A DNA stretch of 64,000 nucleotides from Halobacillus andaensis (GCF_014636475.1 NZ_BMEL01000001.1:496001-560000); one strand, 5' to 3'; positions 27,901 through 35,625 are shown, counted from the stretch's first letter. Made by a program: numbers and translations. Notes: generated from the letters alone by a model not told the origin.

Positions 27901-28114
27901 TGTTCAATTGGAAACCCTGTTTATTGATGAAGGGTTCGGGACGTTAGATGAACAATCATTAGAACAAGCCATTGGATGCTTAAGAACTCTTCAAGATGGG
28001 AATCGAATGTTAGGAATTATTTCCCACGTTCCCCAGTTAAAAGAGGAAATTCCTGCAAAGCTGCACATCCACTCTGGTCCGGAAGGTTCCACAGTGCAAA
28101 TGGCATTTCAATAA
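24998..28114 (+). CDS. sbcC: Exonuclease SbcCD, ATPase subunit SbcC
   Basis: 1038-residue Rad50-like SMC-family ATPase. Walker A GPTGAGKTT is at 35-43, long antiparallel coiled coils occupy ~170-500 and ~545-850, the zinc-hook CPVC is at 520-523, the signature TLSGGEGFKASLSLALG and Walker B ETLFIDEGFGTLDEQS are near the C-terminus. Start is GTG 24998 after GAGGGGG. Together with sbcD it forms an operon. Confidence 0.96.
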   Translation: MRALHLTVKAFGPFKEKQTIDFSQLGSETIFLVTGPTGAGKTTIFDAMCFALYGRASGTDRDQDTLKSHFSNEEDTTIVDFTFMLRGKQYRIERMPKQWRKKERGEGYKEEPTKAHLYQQHNGEERLLASKIKEVNEMIEELLRLDYDQFRKMIMIPQGEFRKLISENSKEREEILQKIFRTQFYSELTDHLREQKKSLEKDMEQFEWKIEQEIEKINWISEEQVEIPEDPHQVIQKLEEMLERQELEKKLVKDQLRVLSEQLDKVQDRYYHAKTIDELYKELDRLMIEQKDLHQQQSEMDREAEVLHLGKKAHELKPYERQMHERKQELDKLAASLKENIDVLKDMETRFKRTQEEYEAEKAKESVRDQLKEELQKTKEAQGKLESLLDIQQKVTQIDQKQDQFNKRLTDLSSRKQQLAEEREKKSQLAFKEREITSKVFDLKEKTEREKRNLSSLHRLMKEWNTLQQLRENYQSLKKETDESRERKEELKRKYDEAVEKLKEHRAYHLALEVDSGSPCPVCGSCEHPDLATQPKGVLSNEEMDAIKQTHDRQEQKYLKMHESMTSARAEGESHKQLVDTLYGEVHSLIDGDLSTEVLQQAAQQLEEKLRTNTEGLTHLETELKTIHEAADQLSKIEDQMNELTKQEEDVNNQLRKWAEEKVARQTEIENLKSNYAFPTFDLSEMNEFVKKAEQKLHDSLKNWENIQKDYTQKHEEVQQMRTKKDELERYLVEVEEMYQNKAEEFNQTLDQLNFDTVTAYKEALLTEAEMNILSQKLNEFNQRKAVVHDRLTEIKTKLKEEKRPVLDELKQAYEEHKEKVNHKQKELHDFQVVYRQNENILLSMASLIEEQKEFAERYYDLAEVSNLARGDNALKLSLERYVLASYLDEILVQANIRLDQMTDHRYQLLRSDALAKRGAQSGLELEVIDHHTGQKRSVKTLSGGEGFKASLSLALGMADVVQSHAGGVQLETLFIDEGFGTLDEQSLEQAIGCLRTLQDGNRMLGIISHVPQLKEEIPAKLHIHSGPEGSTVQMAFQ

Positions 28115-28136
28115 GACCTGGAAGGGGAGGATCATT

Positions 28137-28385
28137 ATGTCAACACCATTATCCATGGAATGGACACTGATCACGGAAGGTAAAGAGAAAAGAGTTCAAC
28201 CTAATGACAATTTATTCGAAATTACTTTTGATGGGTATAAGTTATTTCCTATGAATGAAAGGATTGAAATTAAACGACATATTCGTTCAGATCAAATTGG
28301 TTCAGGAGAAATAGAAGAGCTTATCTTAAGGAAGAATACAACGATTTGCAAATACCGCCTAATTTCATTGCATTCCGTCAACTAA
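28137..28385 (+). CDS. DUF2584 family small protein
   Basis: 82 residues. The pattern (MEWTLITEGKEKR, LFEITFDGYKLFPMNERIEIKR, EELILRKNTTICKYRLISLHSVN) resembles the DUF2584 family as I remember it, including the conserved YRL-SLHS-N end; function unknown. ATG 28137 follows GGGGAGG. It lies 22 nt after sbcC. Its last ~40 bases overlap another coding-like frame (28346-28462). Confidence 0.75.
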   Translation: MSTPLSMEWTLITEGKEKRVQPNDNLFEITFDGYKLFPMNERIEIKRHIRSDQIGSGEIEELILRKNTTICKYRLISLHSVN

Positions 28386-28462
28386 ATGAACTCAAAGCGC
28401 ATGATGAATTGTCACATCTTGCGCTTGCCCGGGAAATAAAACAAGGTAATAAAGGGGAATAA
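28346..28462 (+). CDS. Candidate small overlapping gene between the DUF2584 gene and ung
   Basis: From TTG 28346 a frame of 38 codons reads MQIPPNFIAFRQLNELKAHD and ELSHLALAREIKQGNKGE to TAA at 28460. Composition is protein-like, and an AAGGAAGA site lies ~10 nt before the TTG. The frame stays open further upstream (RAYLKEEYND), so an alternative is a frameshift joining it to the DUF2584 frame; I prefer overlap because the DUF2584 end looks complete. No family recognised. Confidence 0.4.
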   Translation: MQIPPNFIAFRQLNELKAHDELSHLALAREIKQGNKGE

Positions 28463-28483
28463 AAGAAGTGAAAGGTGATACGA

Positions 28484-29158
28484 TTGTCGGTATTTATAAA
28501 TGATTGGGCTGACGTTCTTGGAAGTGAGCTAGAAAAAGACTATTACACAAACCTTAGAGAGTATTTAAAAAAAGAATACGGGACACATCGTGTTTTTCCA
28601 AATATGTATGACATCTTCGCTGCTTTTCAGCGAACTTCCTATGAAAATACGAAAGTCGTTATTTTAGGCCAGGATCCTTATCATGAAGAGGGTCAAGCGC
28701 ACGGTTATAGTTTTTCTGTACCAAAAGGAGTGAAAGTGCCTCCATCATTAAAGAACATCTACAAGGAACTGCAAGAGGATATGGGGGTGGAACCTCCAAA
28801 CCATGGCAACCTCGAAGCATGGGCGGATGAAGGAGTACTTCTTTTAAATAACGTGTTAACTGTACGGGCCCACGAAGCACACTCTCATAAAGGAGCGGGA
28901 TGGGAAAAGCTTACCGATCGAGTAATTGAACTTCTCAACCAACGAGAACGTCCACTTGTATTTATATTATGGGGGAGGCCCGCCCAAAAGAAAGCGGCCT
29001 CTGTGGATCAGGATAAGCATTGTATTATTCAATCGCCTCATCCCAGTCCCCTTTCAGCTTACAGAGGATTCTTTGGCAGTCGACCATTTTCTCGAGCAAA
29101 CGAGTTTCTTGAAGAAGTGAAAGAAAAACCAATTGACTGGTCTTCGATTAACAAATAA
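28484..29158 (+). CDS. ung: Uracil-DNA glycosylase
   Basis: 224-residue family 1 UDG that removes uracil from DNA. Motif [18 protein letters not shown] contains the catalytic Asp, motif B is [19 protein letters not shown] with the catalytic His, and [10 protein letters not shown] is also conserved. TTG 28484 is preferred because AAAGGTGA lies 5 nt upstream; GTG 28475 overlaps that site. Confidence 0.95.
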   Translation: MSVFINDWADVLGSELEKDYYTNLREYLKKEYGTHRVFPNMYDIFAAFQRTSYENTKVVILGQDPYHEEGQAHGYSFSVPKGVKVPPSLKNIYKELQEDMGVEPPNHGNLEAWADEGVLLLNNVLTVRAHEAHSHKGAGWEKLTDRVIELLNQRERPLVFILWGRPAQKKAASVDQDKHCIIQSPHPSPLSAYRGFFGSRPFSRANEFLEEVKEKPIDWSSINK

Positions 29159-29228
29159 ATAGAATGCCCATACATCCCTCTTCTTCACAGCATAGGCTAT
29201 GACATGACTAATGACGGAGGGGTCTAGT

Positions 29229-29756
29229 ATGAATCATAATCAGCTACCTTTTTTTGGCCCTGCCAGGAATTTTCAAGGTTTTTCACCCCATCAAATGCAA
29301 AACGTAGGAGGTTTTCTTCCGAGATTTTTTAATCAAGGAGGCCCTGGTGGATTCGGAGGTGCACCCTTTTTAGGTCCACCCGTACAGCCTCAAGCGGGCG
29401 CTGGCTGGCTTAATCAAATTCAGGGCGCATTAAAAGCTATGCAATCTGCTGCTCCAATGGTTAAAGAATATGGTCCGATGATGAAAAACCTGCCGGCTAT
29501 GATCAACATGATGAAGATCATGAATGAATCTGATGAAGAAGTGACTGAGAGTTCGAGTTCAAGTTCGAGTGATTCTAAATCAAACAAGAAACGAGACCAC
29601 AAGAAGAGAGAACGACAGCCTTTTCAAAGGCCTCAAGAAGACAAAAAACGCCGTGATACCCGCCAATCGGACCGAAGAAGGCCAGAACAGCATAAAGAAA
29701 AAAGAAAGACTCATTCGGAGACTCAAGGAACTTCACAGCCTAAGTTATATATTTAG
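29229..29756 (+). CDS. yqfQ: YqfQ/VrrA-like protein
   Basis: 175 residues: Gly/Phe/Pro/Asn-rich N-terminal half, then [39 protein letters not shown], the hallmark of the YqfQ family, and a low-complexity tail of Ser followed by Lys/Arg/Gln/Asp. In Bacillus anthracis the related vrrA has variable tandem repeats. Probably a spore- or surface-associated structural protein; role unknown. ATG 29229 has the GGAGGGG site; the frame from 29211 overlaps it. Confidence 0.82.
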   Translation: MNHNQLPFFGPARNFQGFSPHQMQNVGGFLPRFFNQGGPGGFGGAPFLGPPVQPQAGAGWLNQIQGALKAMQSAAPMVKEYGPMMKNLPAMINMMKIMNESDEEVTESSSSSSSDSKSNKKRDHKKRERQPFQRPQEDKKRRDTRQSDRRRPEQHKEKRKTHSETQGTSQPKLYI

Positions 29757-29790
29757 GCTGTGCAGGTTACTTGATTTTTTATTTTATTTT
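29734..29790 (+). terminator. Terminator hairpin after yqfQ
   Basis: Arms CACAGCCTAA / TTAGGCTGTG (29734-29743, 29753-29762) overlap the yqfQ stop; the T-rich stretch begins ~10 nt later, so efficiency is uncertain. Confidence 0.55.
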
Positions 29791-29841
29791 AGCAAGAATA
29801 AGAACCATGCAGCGAAACATCATGACAACGGAGGTTCTCAT

Positions 29842-30804
29842 ATGAATGAACAATATAAAGTAGCTACATTTGCTGGAGGATGTTTTTGGTGTATGGTTGA
29901 GCCGTTTGAAGAACGGCCAGGCATTATTTCAGTGACTTCAGGTTATACCGGAGGGCACACGGACAACCCTACGTACATGTCGGTCATTACTGAAACTACA
30001 GGGCATCGTGAGGCTGTGCAGATTAAGTATGATCCAACACTTTTTCCTTACGAGAGATTAGTCGAAATCTTTTGGCAGCAAATTGACCCTACAGATGCTG
30101 GAGGACAGTTTGCGGATCGAGGAGAATCGTATAAAACGGCTATTTACTACCATGATGAGGAGCAGCATAAGATAGCCGAAAAAAGTAAACAACAACTGGA
30201 AAAATCAGGGATATTCAAAGCGCCCATCGTTACCGATATTCTGCCCGCTAAACCATTCTATAAAGCAGAGGATAAACACCAAGACTATCATAAAAAAAAT
30301 TCATATCATTATAAACGATACAAAAAAGGATCCGGCCGAGCTGATTTTATTAAAGATCACTGGAATATTAAGAAAAACAAGCAAGAGTTAAAACAAACGT
30401 TAACGGATACCCAGTATTTTGTGACGCAAGAGAATGGAACGGAACGACCTTTTCAAAATGAATATTATGATCATGAAGGGGAAGGGATCTACGTTGATAT
30501 TATTTCTAAAGAACCCCTTTTTAGTTCAAAAGATAAGTACGATGCCGGCTGTGGATGGCCAAGTTTTACGAAGCCTATAGAAAAGCAGCACATCCTTGAG
30601 AACGTGGACACTTCACACGGCATGATTCGCACCGAAGTACGAAGTGATAAAGCTGATTCTCACTTAGGTCATGTATTCGAAGATGGTCCTAGAGATCGAG
30701 GTGGATTACGATACTGTATTAATTCAGCTGCTTTAGAATTTATTCCAAAAGAAGAGTTAGAGGAAAGAGGTTACGGCTATTTGTCGAATCTATTTACTTC
30801 ATAA
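29842..30804 (+). CDS. msrAB: Fused methionine sulfoxide reductase MsrA-MsrB
   Basis: 320 residues. The MsrA domain (~1-170) has the nucleophile motif [12 protein letters not shown] and [12 protein letters not shown]. The MsrB domain (~185-315) has [14 protein letters not shown] and the catalytic Cys in [12 protein letters not shown]. The CxxC zinc pairs found in many MsrB proteins are absent. The fusion repairs both S and R epimers of methionine sulfoxide. ATG 29842 follows GGAGG; the longer frame from 29569 lies in yqfQ and is not used. Confidence 0.94.
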   Translation: MNEQYKVATFAGGCFWCMVEPFEERPGIISVTSGYTGGHTDNPTYMSVITETTGHREAVQIKYDPTLFPYERLVEIFWQQIDPTDAGGQFADRGESYKTAIYYHDEEQHKIAEKSKQQLEKSGIFKAPIVTDILPAKPFYKAEDKHQDYHKKNSYHYKRYKKGSGRADFIKDHWNIKKNKQELKQTLTDTQYFVTQENGTERPFQNEYYDHEGEGIYVDIISKEPLFSSKDKYDAGCGWPSFTKPIEKQHILENVDTSHGMIRTEVRSDKADSHLGHVFEDGPRDRGGLRYCINSAALEFIPKEELEERGYGYLSNLFTS

Positions 30805-30813
30805 TAAAGCAAT

Positions 30814-30836
30814 AAAGCAGGCTCTATAAGCCTGCT
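30814..30836 (+). repeat. Left copy of the duplicated msrAB terminator hairpin
   Basis: The 23-nt hairpin (stem AGCAGGCT / AGCCTGCT, loop CTATA) is identical at 22 of 23 positions to 31324-31346. Its T-tract is missing (CTGGC follows) because the element at 30842 begins there. Interpreted as a target-site duplication. Confidence 0.8.
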
Positions 30837-30841
30837 CTGGC

Positions 30842-31320
30842 TGTCGAAAAACCTTAGACGGATTTAATATGAGATTATAGGGTGGTTCTTTCATATTGGT
30901 ATGGAGAACAGGAAAAAGTGCCGCTTTCCGCGGGGCAAGACGGAAGTCTCCTCGGTCTGCGACCTGCGGGGCCTCTCCTGTCTGCTCGTCCTGCAGGAGT
31001 CGGTACTTCTTCCTTTTCTTGATCAAAGTGGGAGCTTAGAACCATCGTAGAGTGATTGTCCTGTTGCAAACTCTGTTTTCATAAGGGGACAGCTTGAGTA
31101 AATGGTTTTTCCATTGATCTATTTCGAAAAAGGGTTTTAGAAAACGGCGACACTCCTATGGGAGATACGAATAAGGTGTGACCCCGGAAGGCTGATCAAG
31201 CCTGAGGAGGCACACCATTCGCCCATGGAAAGGAAGTCGTTTACTACAACCCTTTCCTCTTCCTCATGCAAGAAATGTTTACACTGTTGAGGTAAAAGAG
31301 AGAACTAAGGTTTCTCTACA
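30842..31320 (+). mobile_element. MITE-like element, copy 1 (479 bp), inside a terminator
   Basis: Ends are imperfect 16-bp inverted repeats: TGTCGAAAAACCTTAG (30842-30857) and, on the other strand, TGTAGAGAAACCTTAG (31320-31305), 14 of 16 matching. Two palindrome-rich modules lie inside in opposite orientation. Module A (~30911-31014) has CCGCGGGG and CCTGCGGGG type stems. Module B (~31127-31255) is bounded by AAAGGGTT / AACCCTTT, with nested stems GGTGTG / CACACC and AGGCT / AGCCT. It is homologous over its whole length to 58114-58652 in reverse. No transposase gene is inside. Flanking hairpins are near-identical 23-bp direct repeats. Confidence 0.8.
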
Positions 31321-31322
31321 AG

Positions 31323-31353
31323 AAAAGCAGGCTTTATAAGCCTGCTTTTCTTG
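31323..31353 (+). terminator. Right copy of the duplicated terminator (functional form)
   Basis: Stem AAAAGCAGGCT / AGCCTGCTTTT with a T-rich tail (TTTTCTTG). It matches the left copy at 30814-30836, but keeps the T-tract. Confidence 0.8.
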
Positions 31354-31408
31354 TGAGTTCAAAGTAAGATATACTTAATATACTAACTAGGGTAAGAGAG
31401 GGAACGCT

Positions 31409-31987
31409 ATGGGTAGAAAAAAGTCATTAACGAAAGAGGAGCTCTTTCAAGCTACAGGTCAGGTGATTCGTTCAGACGGAATTCATGGCGTCCATTTTAA
31501 AAAGTTATCGGAAATTCTCGGAGTAGGCCGAAGCACGTTATACGAATATTACCGTAACAAAGAAGAGCTGTTGATCGCTTATTTGCGTGAAATTATGGAT
31601 GAGATGAATCAACGTATTGAAAATATTCCATCGGAGATCCAGCCGAATGAAAAGCTTCGTTCCTTGTTATTTATTTTGCTGGATCATGCTCAAATTCACC
31701 AAGTTGAACGCATGATTCGTGATATTCAAACAAGTGAAGAAGAACTTGCCTCGTATTATCAATCTCAGTTAGCTGAGGAACATCGAAAAACATATTCGGT
31801 ATTGGTTAGATGGATTAATGACGCAAAAGCTAGCGGCATCTGGTCTGCAAAAGTGGATACTGAAATGATTGCAGATATTATTTTTCACGCGATATTGTTT
31901 CCTCATAAACACAAAGTAGGTCATCAAGAAATGGCTGATCAGCTTATGCTGCTAATTGAACATGGAGCAGCTATTTCTGATAAGTAA
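31409..31987 (+). CDS. TetR/AcrR family regulator
   Basis: 192 residues. The N-terminal helix-turn-helix (~10-55) reads ELFQATGQVIRSDGIHGVHFKKLSEILGVGRSTLYEYYRNKEEL, with the LGV..STLYEYYRNKEEL recognition segment of the family; the remainder is a helical ligand domain of unknown specificity. Start ATG 31409 follows GAGAGGGA. It stands alone, 4 nt from the end of the converging GNAT gene, so its target is not obvious from context. Confidence 0.88.
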   Translation: MGRKKSLTKEELFQATGQVIRSDGIHGVHFKKLSEILGVGRSTLYEYYRNKEELLIAYLREIMDEMNQRIENIPSEIQPNEKLRSLLFILLDHAQIHQVERMIRDIQTSEEELASYYQSQLAEEHRKTYSVLVRWINDAKASGIWSAKVDTEMIADIIFHAILFPHKHKVGHQEMADQLMLLIEHGAAISDK

Positions 31988-31991
31988 CATA

Positions 31992-32654
31992 TTAGGTAAA
32001 TGGATTTTTCCACTCGGTTAATAATCCATAATGAGCGGATTCTTCATCATCGATATACTTGGCAATAGGACGCACGGGGGAACGTCCCGCTTTAAATAGA
32101 AAGGTAAGAACCGGATCTTTTAATTCATTTTTGAGCACTAGATTCACATACTCTTCTGGGGATAGCTCATGCTTGTGTTTGTGATAGTTTGGCATTCGTG
32201 CACCGCCTATTAAGCGATCCAGGTGAAAGTGCACGACTGTTTCATACATGGCCTGTGTTAATTGCCCTCCTAAGCCTAATGAACGATAGGCGGGATCTAC
32301 ACAAATATCAACGACGTATAAAACAGAACCTTCAGGGTTATGAGTGCGCATAGTACCGCCGCCGGTAACCTCATCCCACGTATGATCGGTTTGATCATCT
32401 ATGTTCGTTTTCATAGCCGTCATTGATCCTGCTACCTCTCCTTCAACTTCGATACAGATGCAGCCTTCAGGGAAAATAGAAACATGGTCTCTTAATTGAT
32501 CTTCATCCCACCATAACTTAGAAGGGAAAGGAGGGGGGAATGCTTTTTTCTGTACTTCAATTAAACGAAGAAAGTCTTTTTCTTCATAATTGCGAATATG
32601 TATGTGGTTAAATCTCTCGGATCTTGCATCATATCCATAGACCCACTTATCCAA
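31992..32654 (-). CDS. GNAT family N-acetyltransferase
   Basis: About 220 residues. The acetyl-CoA-binding motif of the family is seen in VLYVVDICVDPAYRSLGLGGQLTQAMYE (~115-142, R/Q-x-x-G-x-G/A like); N-terminal HIRNYEEKDFLRLIEVQKKAFP is also typical. Substrate unknown. TTG 32654 is preferred since GGGGTG lies 6 nt upstream; GTG 32663 is the alternative and would add 3 residues. Confidence 0.83.
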   Translation of the reverse strand: MDKWVYGYDARSERFNHIHIRNYEEKDFLRLIEVQKKAFPPPFPSKLWWDEDQLRDHVSIFPEGCICIEVEGEVAGSMTAMKTNIDDQTDHTWDEVTGGGTMRTHNPEGSVLYVVDICVDPAYRSLGLGGQLTQAMYETVVHFHLDRLIGGARMPNYHKHKHELSPEEYVNLVLKNELKDPVLTFLFKAGRSPVRPIAKYIDDEESAHYGLLTEWKNPFT

Positions 32655-32828
32655 TATAAACACCCCATTATAAATTGTTGTCTTAAATTATAACACGATT
32701 TTTTATGATTCTTCCTTTATCCTATATTCTTTGACAATATCTCGAAATAAAGATAAAATTCCAGATAGATAAAAATAATTGAATAGACGATATTTTAATT
32801 ATGTAAACAAAAAGGAGGCGTCATTTTT

Positions 32829-33440
32829 ATGAAGCATATATTTAAAGAAGGTAAAGATCGAAATAGTCAAGTACTGCTGTTGTTACACGGAACAGGAGGT
32901 ACTGAAGAAGACTTGCTTCCGTTGGCGCAAATGATTGATCCAGATGCAGCCATCTTATCGGTTCGAGGAAATGTTTTAGAAAATGGCATGCCTCGTTATT
33001 TTAAAAGATTAAGAGAAGGCGTTTTTGATGAAGAGGACCTTCTTTTCCGCACGAAAGAACTGTATGAGTTTTTAAGTGAAGCGGCTGAAGAGTATGGGTT
33101 TTCTCGTGAAAAAGTCGTTGCTGTTGGCTACTCTAACGGGGCTAATATTGCTGGAAGTTTATTATTTCACTATAAAAACAGTTTGAAAGCAGCGATTCTT
33201 TATCATCCTATGGTGCCTAGAAGAGGAGTTGACTTACCTGACCTTTCACAAACGCCAGTCTTTATTGGCGCTGGAGAAAATGATCCGATCTGCCCGGCCG
33301 AAGAAACGAAAGAATTAAAAAAGCTTTTAGAGGCATCTGGTTCTACGGTGACGACGCAGTGGGAAAACATGGGTCATCGTTTAACAGAAGAAGAAGTGAA
33401 AAAATCGGCCGAATGGTACCAAACTCAGGTTAGCAATTGA
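32829..33440 (+). CDS. Alpha/beta hydrolase, MhqD/YodD-type carboxylesterase
   Basis: 203-residue serine hydrolase. Oxyanion-region LLLHGTGGTEEDL, nucleophile elbow VGYSNGANIAG (Ser ~120), acid residue in GAGENDPICP and His in NMGHRLTEEE complete a triad. It is like the B. subtilis quinone-inducible hydrolase MhqD, but no MhqR-like gene or dioxygenase is adjacent. AAAGGAGG precedes the ATG. Confidence 0.88.
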   Translation: MKHIFKEGKDRNSQVLLLLHGTGGTEEDLLPLAQMIDPDAAILSVRGNVLENGMPRYFKRLREGVFDEEDLLFRTKELYEFLSEAAEEYGFSREKVVAVGYSNGANIAGSLLFHYKNSLKAAILYHPMVPRRGVDLPDLSQTPVFIGAGENDPICPAEETKELKKLLEASGSTVTTQWENMGHRLTEEEVKKSAEWYQTQVSN

Positions 33441-33492
33441 GTCCACTTCTCAATACGTGTATGATAGAAAAATGAAGGAGGCTGATGTTGCT

Positions 33493-33696
33493 ATGATTCA
33501 TAAAACTTGGGAGCAGTCAGAAACTATAAAAAAGGTCGAGTGTGTTCATAATGAGGCAGATAAATTTGTCGTTAAAAATGTTTTAACCCCGGGAAAGGTA
33601 TATGACGTTAAGAACGAAAGTGAAGAATTTTACTTTGTCTTAGATAATTCCGGCAGAATCGGCGGATTTTACAAAGGTTATTTTAAAGAAGTGTAA
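33493..33696 (+). CDS. Small conserved protein (DUF6501-like)
   Basis: 67 residues, MIHKTWEQSETIKKVECVHN then NVLTPGKVYDVKNESEEFYFVLDNSGRIGGFYKGYF. It resembles a small Bacillaceae family (I believe DUF6501) with an SH3-like strand pattern; function unknown. AAGGAGG lies ~11 nt before ATG 33493. The frame from 33457 is not used. A strong terminator follows. Confidence 0.75.
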   Translation: MIHKTWEQSETIKKVECVHNEADKFVVKNVLTPGKVYDVKNESEEFYFVLDNSGRIGGFYKGYFKEV

Positions 33697-33727
33697 ACTG
33701 AAGTGGTCCTTTCCGCTTCAGTTTTTT
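33696..33727 (+). terminator. Intrinsic terminator
   Basis: Stem CTGAAGTGG / CCGCTTCAG (33698-33706, 33713-33721) followed by TTTTTT. Confidence 0.88.
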
Positions 33728-33844
33728 ATATCATAGAGCCTTTTCTTGTTAGAGTTGTACCAATTTCCATCGTTCACTTCTTGTCAACCGCTGACATATG
33801 GTTGATAATAGAAGTAAGTGAAAGTTTGAAGGGGGAGTCACAAA

Positions 33845-34390
33845 ATGGACAAATTGCTATTAGTTCGTCACAGTGAAACCGAAGGACAACACGAAGACTC
33901 ACCATTAACAAAACTTGGGGTGCGCCAAGCACAAATGATATCAGCTTTCCTTGAACAATCAGGTTATGATATTGATCGTATTATTTCTAGTCCTTTTTTA
34001 CGTGCAGTGGAGACCATCAAGCCTTTTGCTCAAAAGAAGGGAATTGAGATAGAACTTGATGAAAGGCTGGAAGAACGTATCTTGAGTCATACGCCTTTAG
34101 ATGATTGGGAAGAAGTGTTATATGATACGTTTATAGACCCTGAATTAAAAATGGCTGGCGGAGAATCTTCGACAGAAGCAAAAGAGCGTGCCGTATCACT
34201 CGTCAATGAATTAGAAAGCGAACCTGGCAATGTCGTTCTAGTGACTCATGGCAACTTATTAGCGCTGCTCCTTCAAAAATACAAAAGAGAATTTGGATTT
34301 AACGAATGGAAACGTCTCTCTCGTCCTGATATCTTCTTAGTTCAGAAGCAAGGCGGAGATTATACGGTAGAACGAATTTGGCAGGATTAG
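33845..34390 (+). CDS. Histidine phosphatase family protein
   Basis: 181 residues of the phosphoglycerate-mutase-like branch. LLLVRHSETEG (RH motif, phospho-His), ISSPFLRAVETIKP, an acidic core ELDERLEERIL and the second His in LVTHGNLLALLL are all visible. It could act on a sugar phosphate or nucleotide; the substrate cannot be told. Own ribosome site GGGGGAG. Confidence 0.9.
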   Translation: MDKLLLVRHSETEGQHEDSPLTKLGVRQAQMISAFLEQSGYDIDRIISSPFLRAVETIKPFAQKKGIEIELDERLEERILSHTPLDDWEEVLYDTFIDPELKMAGGESSTEAKERAVSLVNELESEPGNVVLVTHGNLLALLLQKYKREFGFNEWKRLSRPDIFLVQKQGGDYTVERIWQD

Positions 34391-34471
34391 ATATTTTTCT
34401 GCAAAAATTGCGATTTTACGCGTAAGTCGTTATCATAATAGATAGAGTTTTGTTTAAGACTCAAGTAAGAG

Positions 34472-34492
34472 GTGTATATAATTAGTATACAC
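34472..34492 (+). promoter_or_regulatory. Palindrome overlapping the probable ferredoxin promoter
   Basis: GTGTATA - 7 nt - TATACAC. TATAAT at 34477-34482 inside it is a likely -10; the -35 (TTAAGA) is weak, which fits a regulated promoter. The binding protein is unknown. Confidence 0.4.
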
Positions 34493-34523
34493 TTGTAATT
34501 TTTAAGAGAAGGAGGAGATTCAC

Positions 34524-34763
34524 GTGGCTTTTGTAATTACTTCCCCTTGTAAAGACGAAAAAGCTGGAGAATGTGTAGACGTTTGTCCAGTCGATTGTAT
34601 TGAAGAGGGTAAAGATATGTTTTATATCGATCCAGCTATTTGCATTGACTGCGGTGCTTGTGAGGCTGTATGTCCTGTAGAGGCCATCTATATTGAGGAT
34701 GAAGTACCAGAGGAAGAAAACAAATACATCGAGTTAAACCGTAAGTTCTTTGAGGAACAATAA
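34524..34763 (+). CDS. 7Fe ferredoxin ([3Fe-4S][4Fe-4S])
   Basis: 79-residue electron carrier. The first part SPCKDEKAGECVDVCPVDCI has the Cys-x7-Cys-x3-Cys-Pro spacing of a [3Fe-4S] site, and CIDCGACEAVCP gives the [4Fe-4S] motif. Overall plan is that of Thermus and Bacillus seven-iron ferredoxins, with an acidic C-terminal helix. GTG start at 34524 with AAGGAGGAG upstream. Single-gene unit with its own terminator. Confidence 0.94.
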   Translation: MAFVITSPCKDEKAGECVDVCPVDCIEEGKDMFYIDPAICIDCGACEAVCPVEAIYIEDEVPEEENKYIELNRKFFEEQ

Positions 34764-34776
34764 TGAACACATACGT

Positions 34777-34813
34777 AAAAGGTCATCTCACTTATTAGAG
34801 ATGGCCTTTTTTT
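34777..34813 (+). terminator. Intrinsic terminator of the ferredoxin gene
   Basis: Stem AAAAGGTCATCTC / GAGATGGCCTTTT with one T-G pair, followed by further T. Confidence 0.9.
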
Positions 34814-34884
34814 GATAGGTTCCGTTTGCATAAAAGTCTTAGAAAACGGGTATAAAACTGTAAATGGAGAAGGAGGCTATGCAG

Positions 34885-35625
34885 ATGGGAAAACTAACAA
34901 ATAAAGTAGCGATCATTACAGGGGCAAGCAGTGGGATTGGGAAAGCCATTGCTGAGCATTTAGCTGAGCAAGGGGCCAATGTTGTGCTAGCTGCTAGAAG
35001 AGCTCATAAACTTCAGAAGCTGGCGGAAATGATTGAAGATGAGTATGGGGTGCGAACCGCTGTGGTAGAAACGGACGTGACAAAGCGGACGGATGTAGAG
35101 CAGCTTGTCCAACATACAAAAGAGAAGTTTAACTCCGTTGATATCTATGTGAACAATGCAGGTGTCATGCTGCTATCTTTTCTAAAAAATGATCACGTTG
35201 ATGAATGGGAACAGATGGTTGATGTAAATATAAAAGGTGTTTTATACGGGATCCATGCGGCCCTTCCTGAAATGTTAAAGCAAGAAGCTGGTCACATTGT
35301 CAACGTATCTTCCGTGGCAGGCCATGAAGTATTTCCTTCAAGTACGGTTTATAGTGCGACAAAGTACGCAGTTAAAGCTTTATCGATGGGGATGGAGAAA
35401 GAATTATCAAAGTCCGGAGTTCGCGTAACGAACGTTTCGCCTGGAGCGGTCGATACTGAATTAACTGAACATATTACGGATGGCGATGTCATTGATATGT
35501 TTAAAAATCGAGACATGACCCCTTTAGAGTCAGCTGATATTGCTAGTGCCGTTACTTACGCCGTGATGCAGCCGAAGTCAGTTAACGTAAATGAATTAAT
35601 TGTCCGCCCCATGCACCAAAAATAA
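34885..35625 (+). CDS. Short-chain dehydrogenase/reductase
   Basis: 246-residue classical SDR. TGASSGIGKAIA is the NAD(P)-binding loop (~13-24), NNAGVML the NAG motif, Ser in NVSSVAGHEVF and Tyr-x3-Lys in YSATKYAVKAL the catalytic set. AARRAHK after beta-2 suggests NADP preference (inference). ATG 34885 lies 8 nt after AAGGAGG; earlier ATGs are too close or lack a site. Substrate unknown. Confidence 0.9.
   Translation: MGKLTNKVAIITGASSGIGKAIAEHLAEQGANVVLAARRAHKLQKLAEMIEDEYGVRTAVVETDVTKRTDVEQLVQHTKEKFNSVDIYVNNAGVMLLSFLKNDHVDEWEQMVDVNIKGVLYGIHAALPEMLKQEAGHIVNVSSVAGHEVFPSSTVYSATKYAVKALSMGMEKELSKSGVRVTNVSPGAVDTELTEHITDGDVIDMFKNRDMTPLESADIASAVTYAVMQPKSVNVNELIVRPMHQK

Noticed and set aside
29569-29841. 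91-residue upstream extension of msrAB overlapping yqfQ
   Set aside because: The extension is a shadow of yqfQ in another frame; ATG 29842 has GGAGG and gives a normal MsrA N-terminus.
30875-31069. 64-aa frame on the - strand inside element copy 1 and a similar 66-aa frame (58414-58614, +) inside copy 2
   Set aside because: Both read TPAGRADRR-PAG-RPRR because the GC-rich DNA repeat lacks stops in that frame. No ribosome sites, and the differences follow the palindromes rather than codon positions. Treated as a by-product of the repeat.
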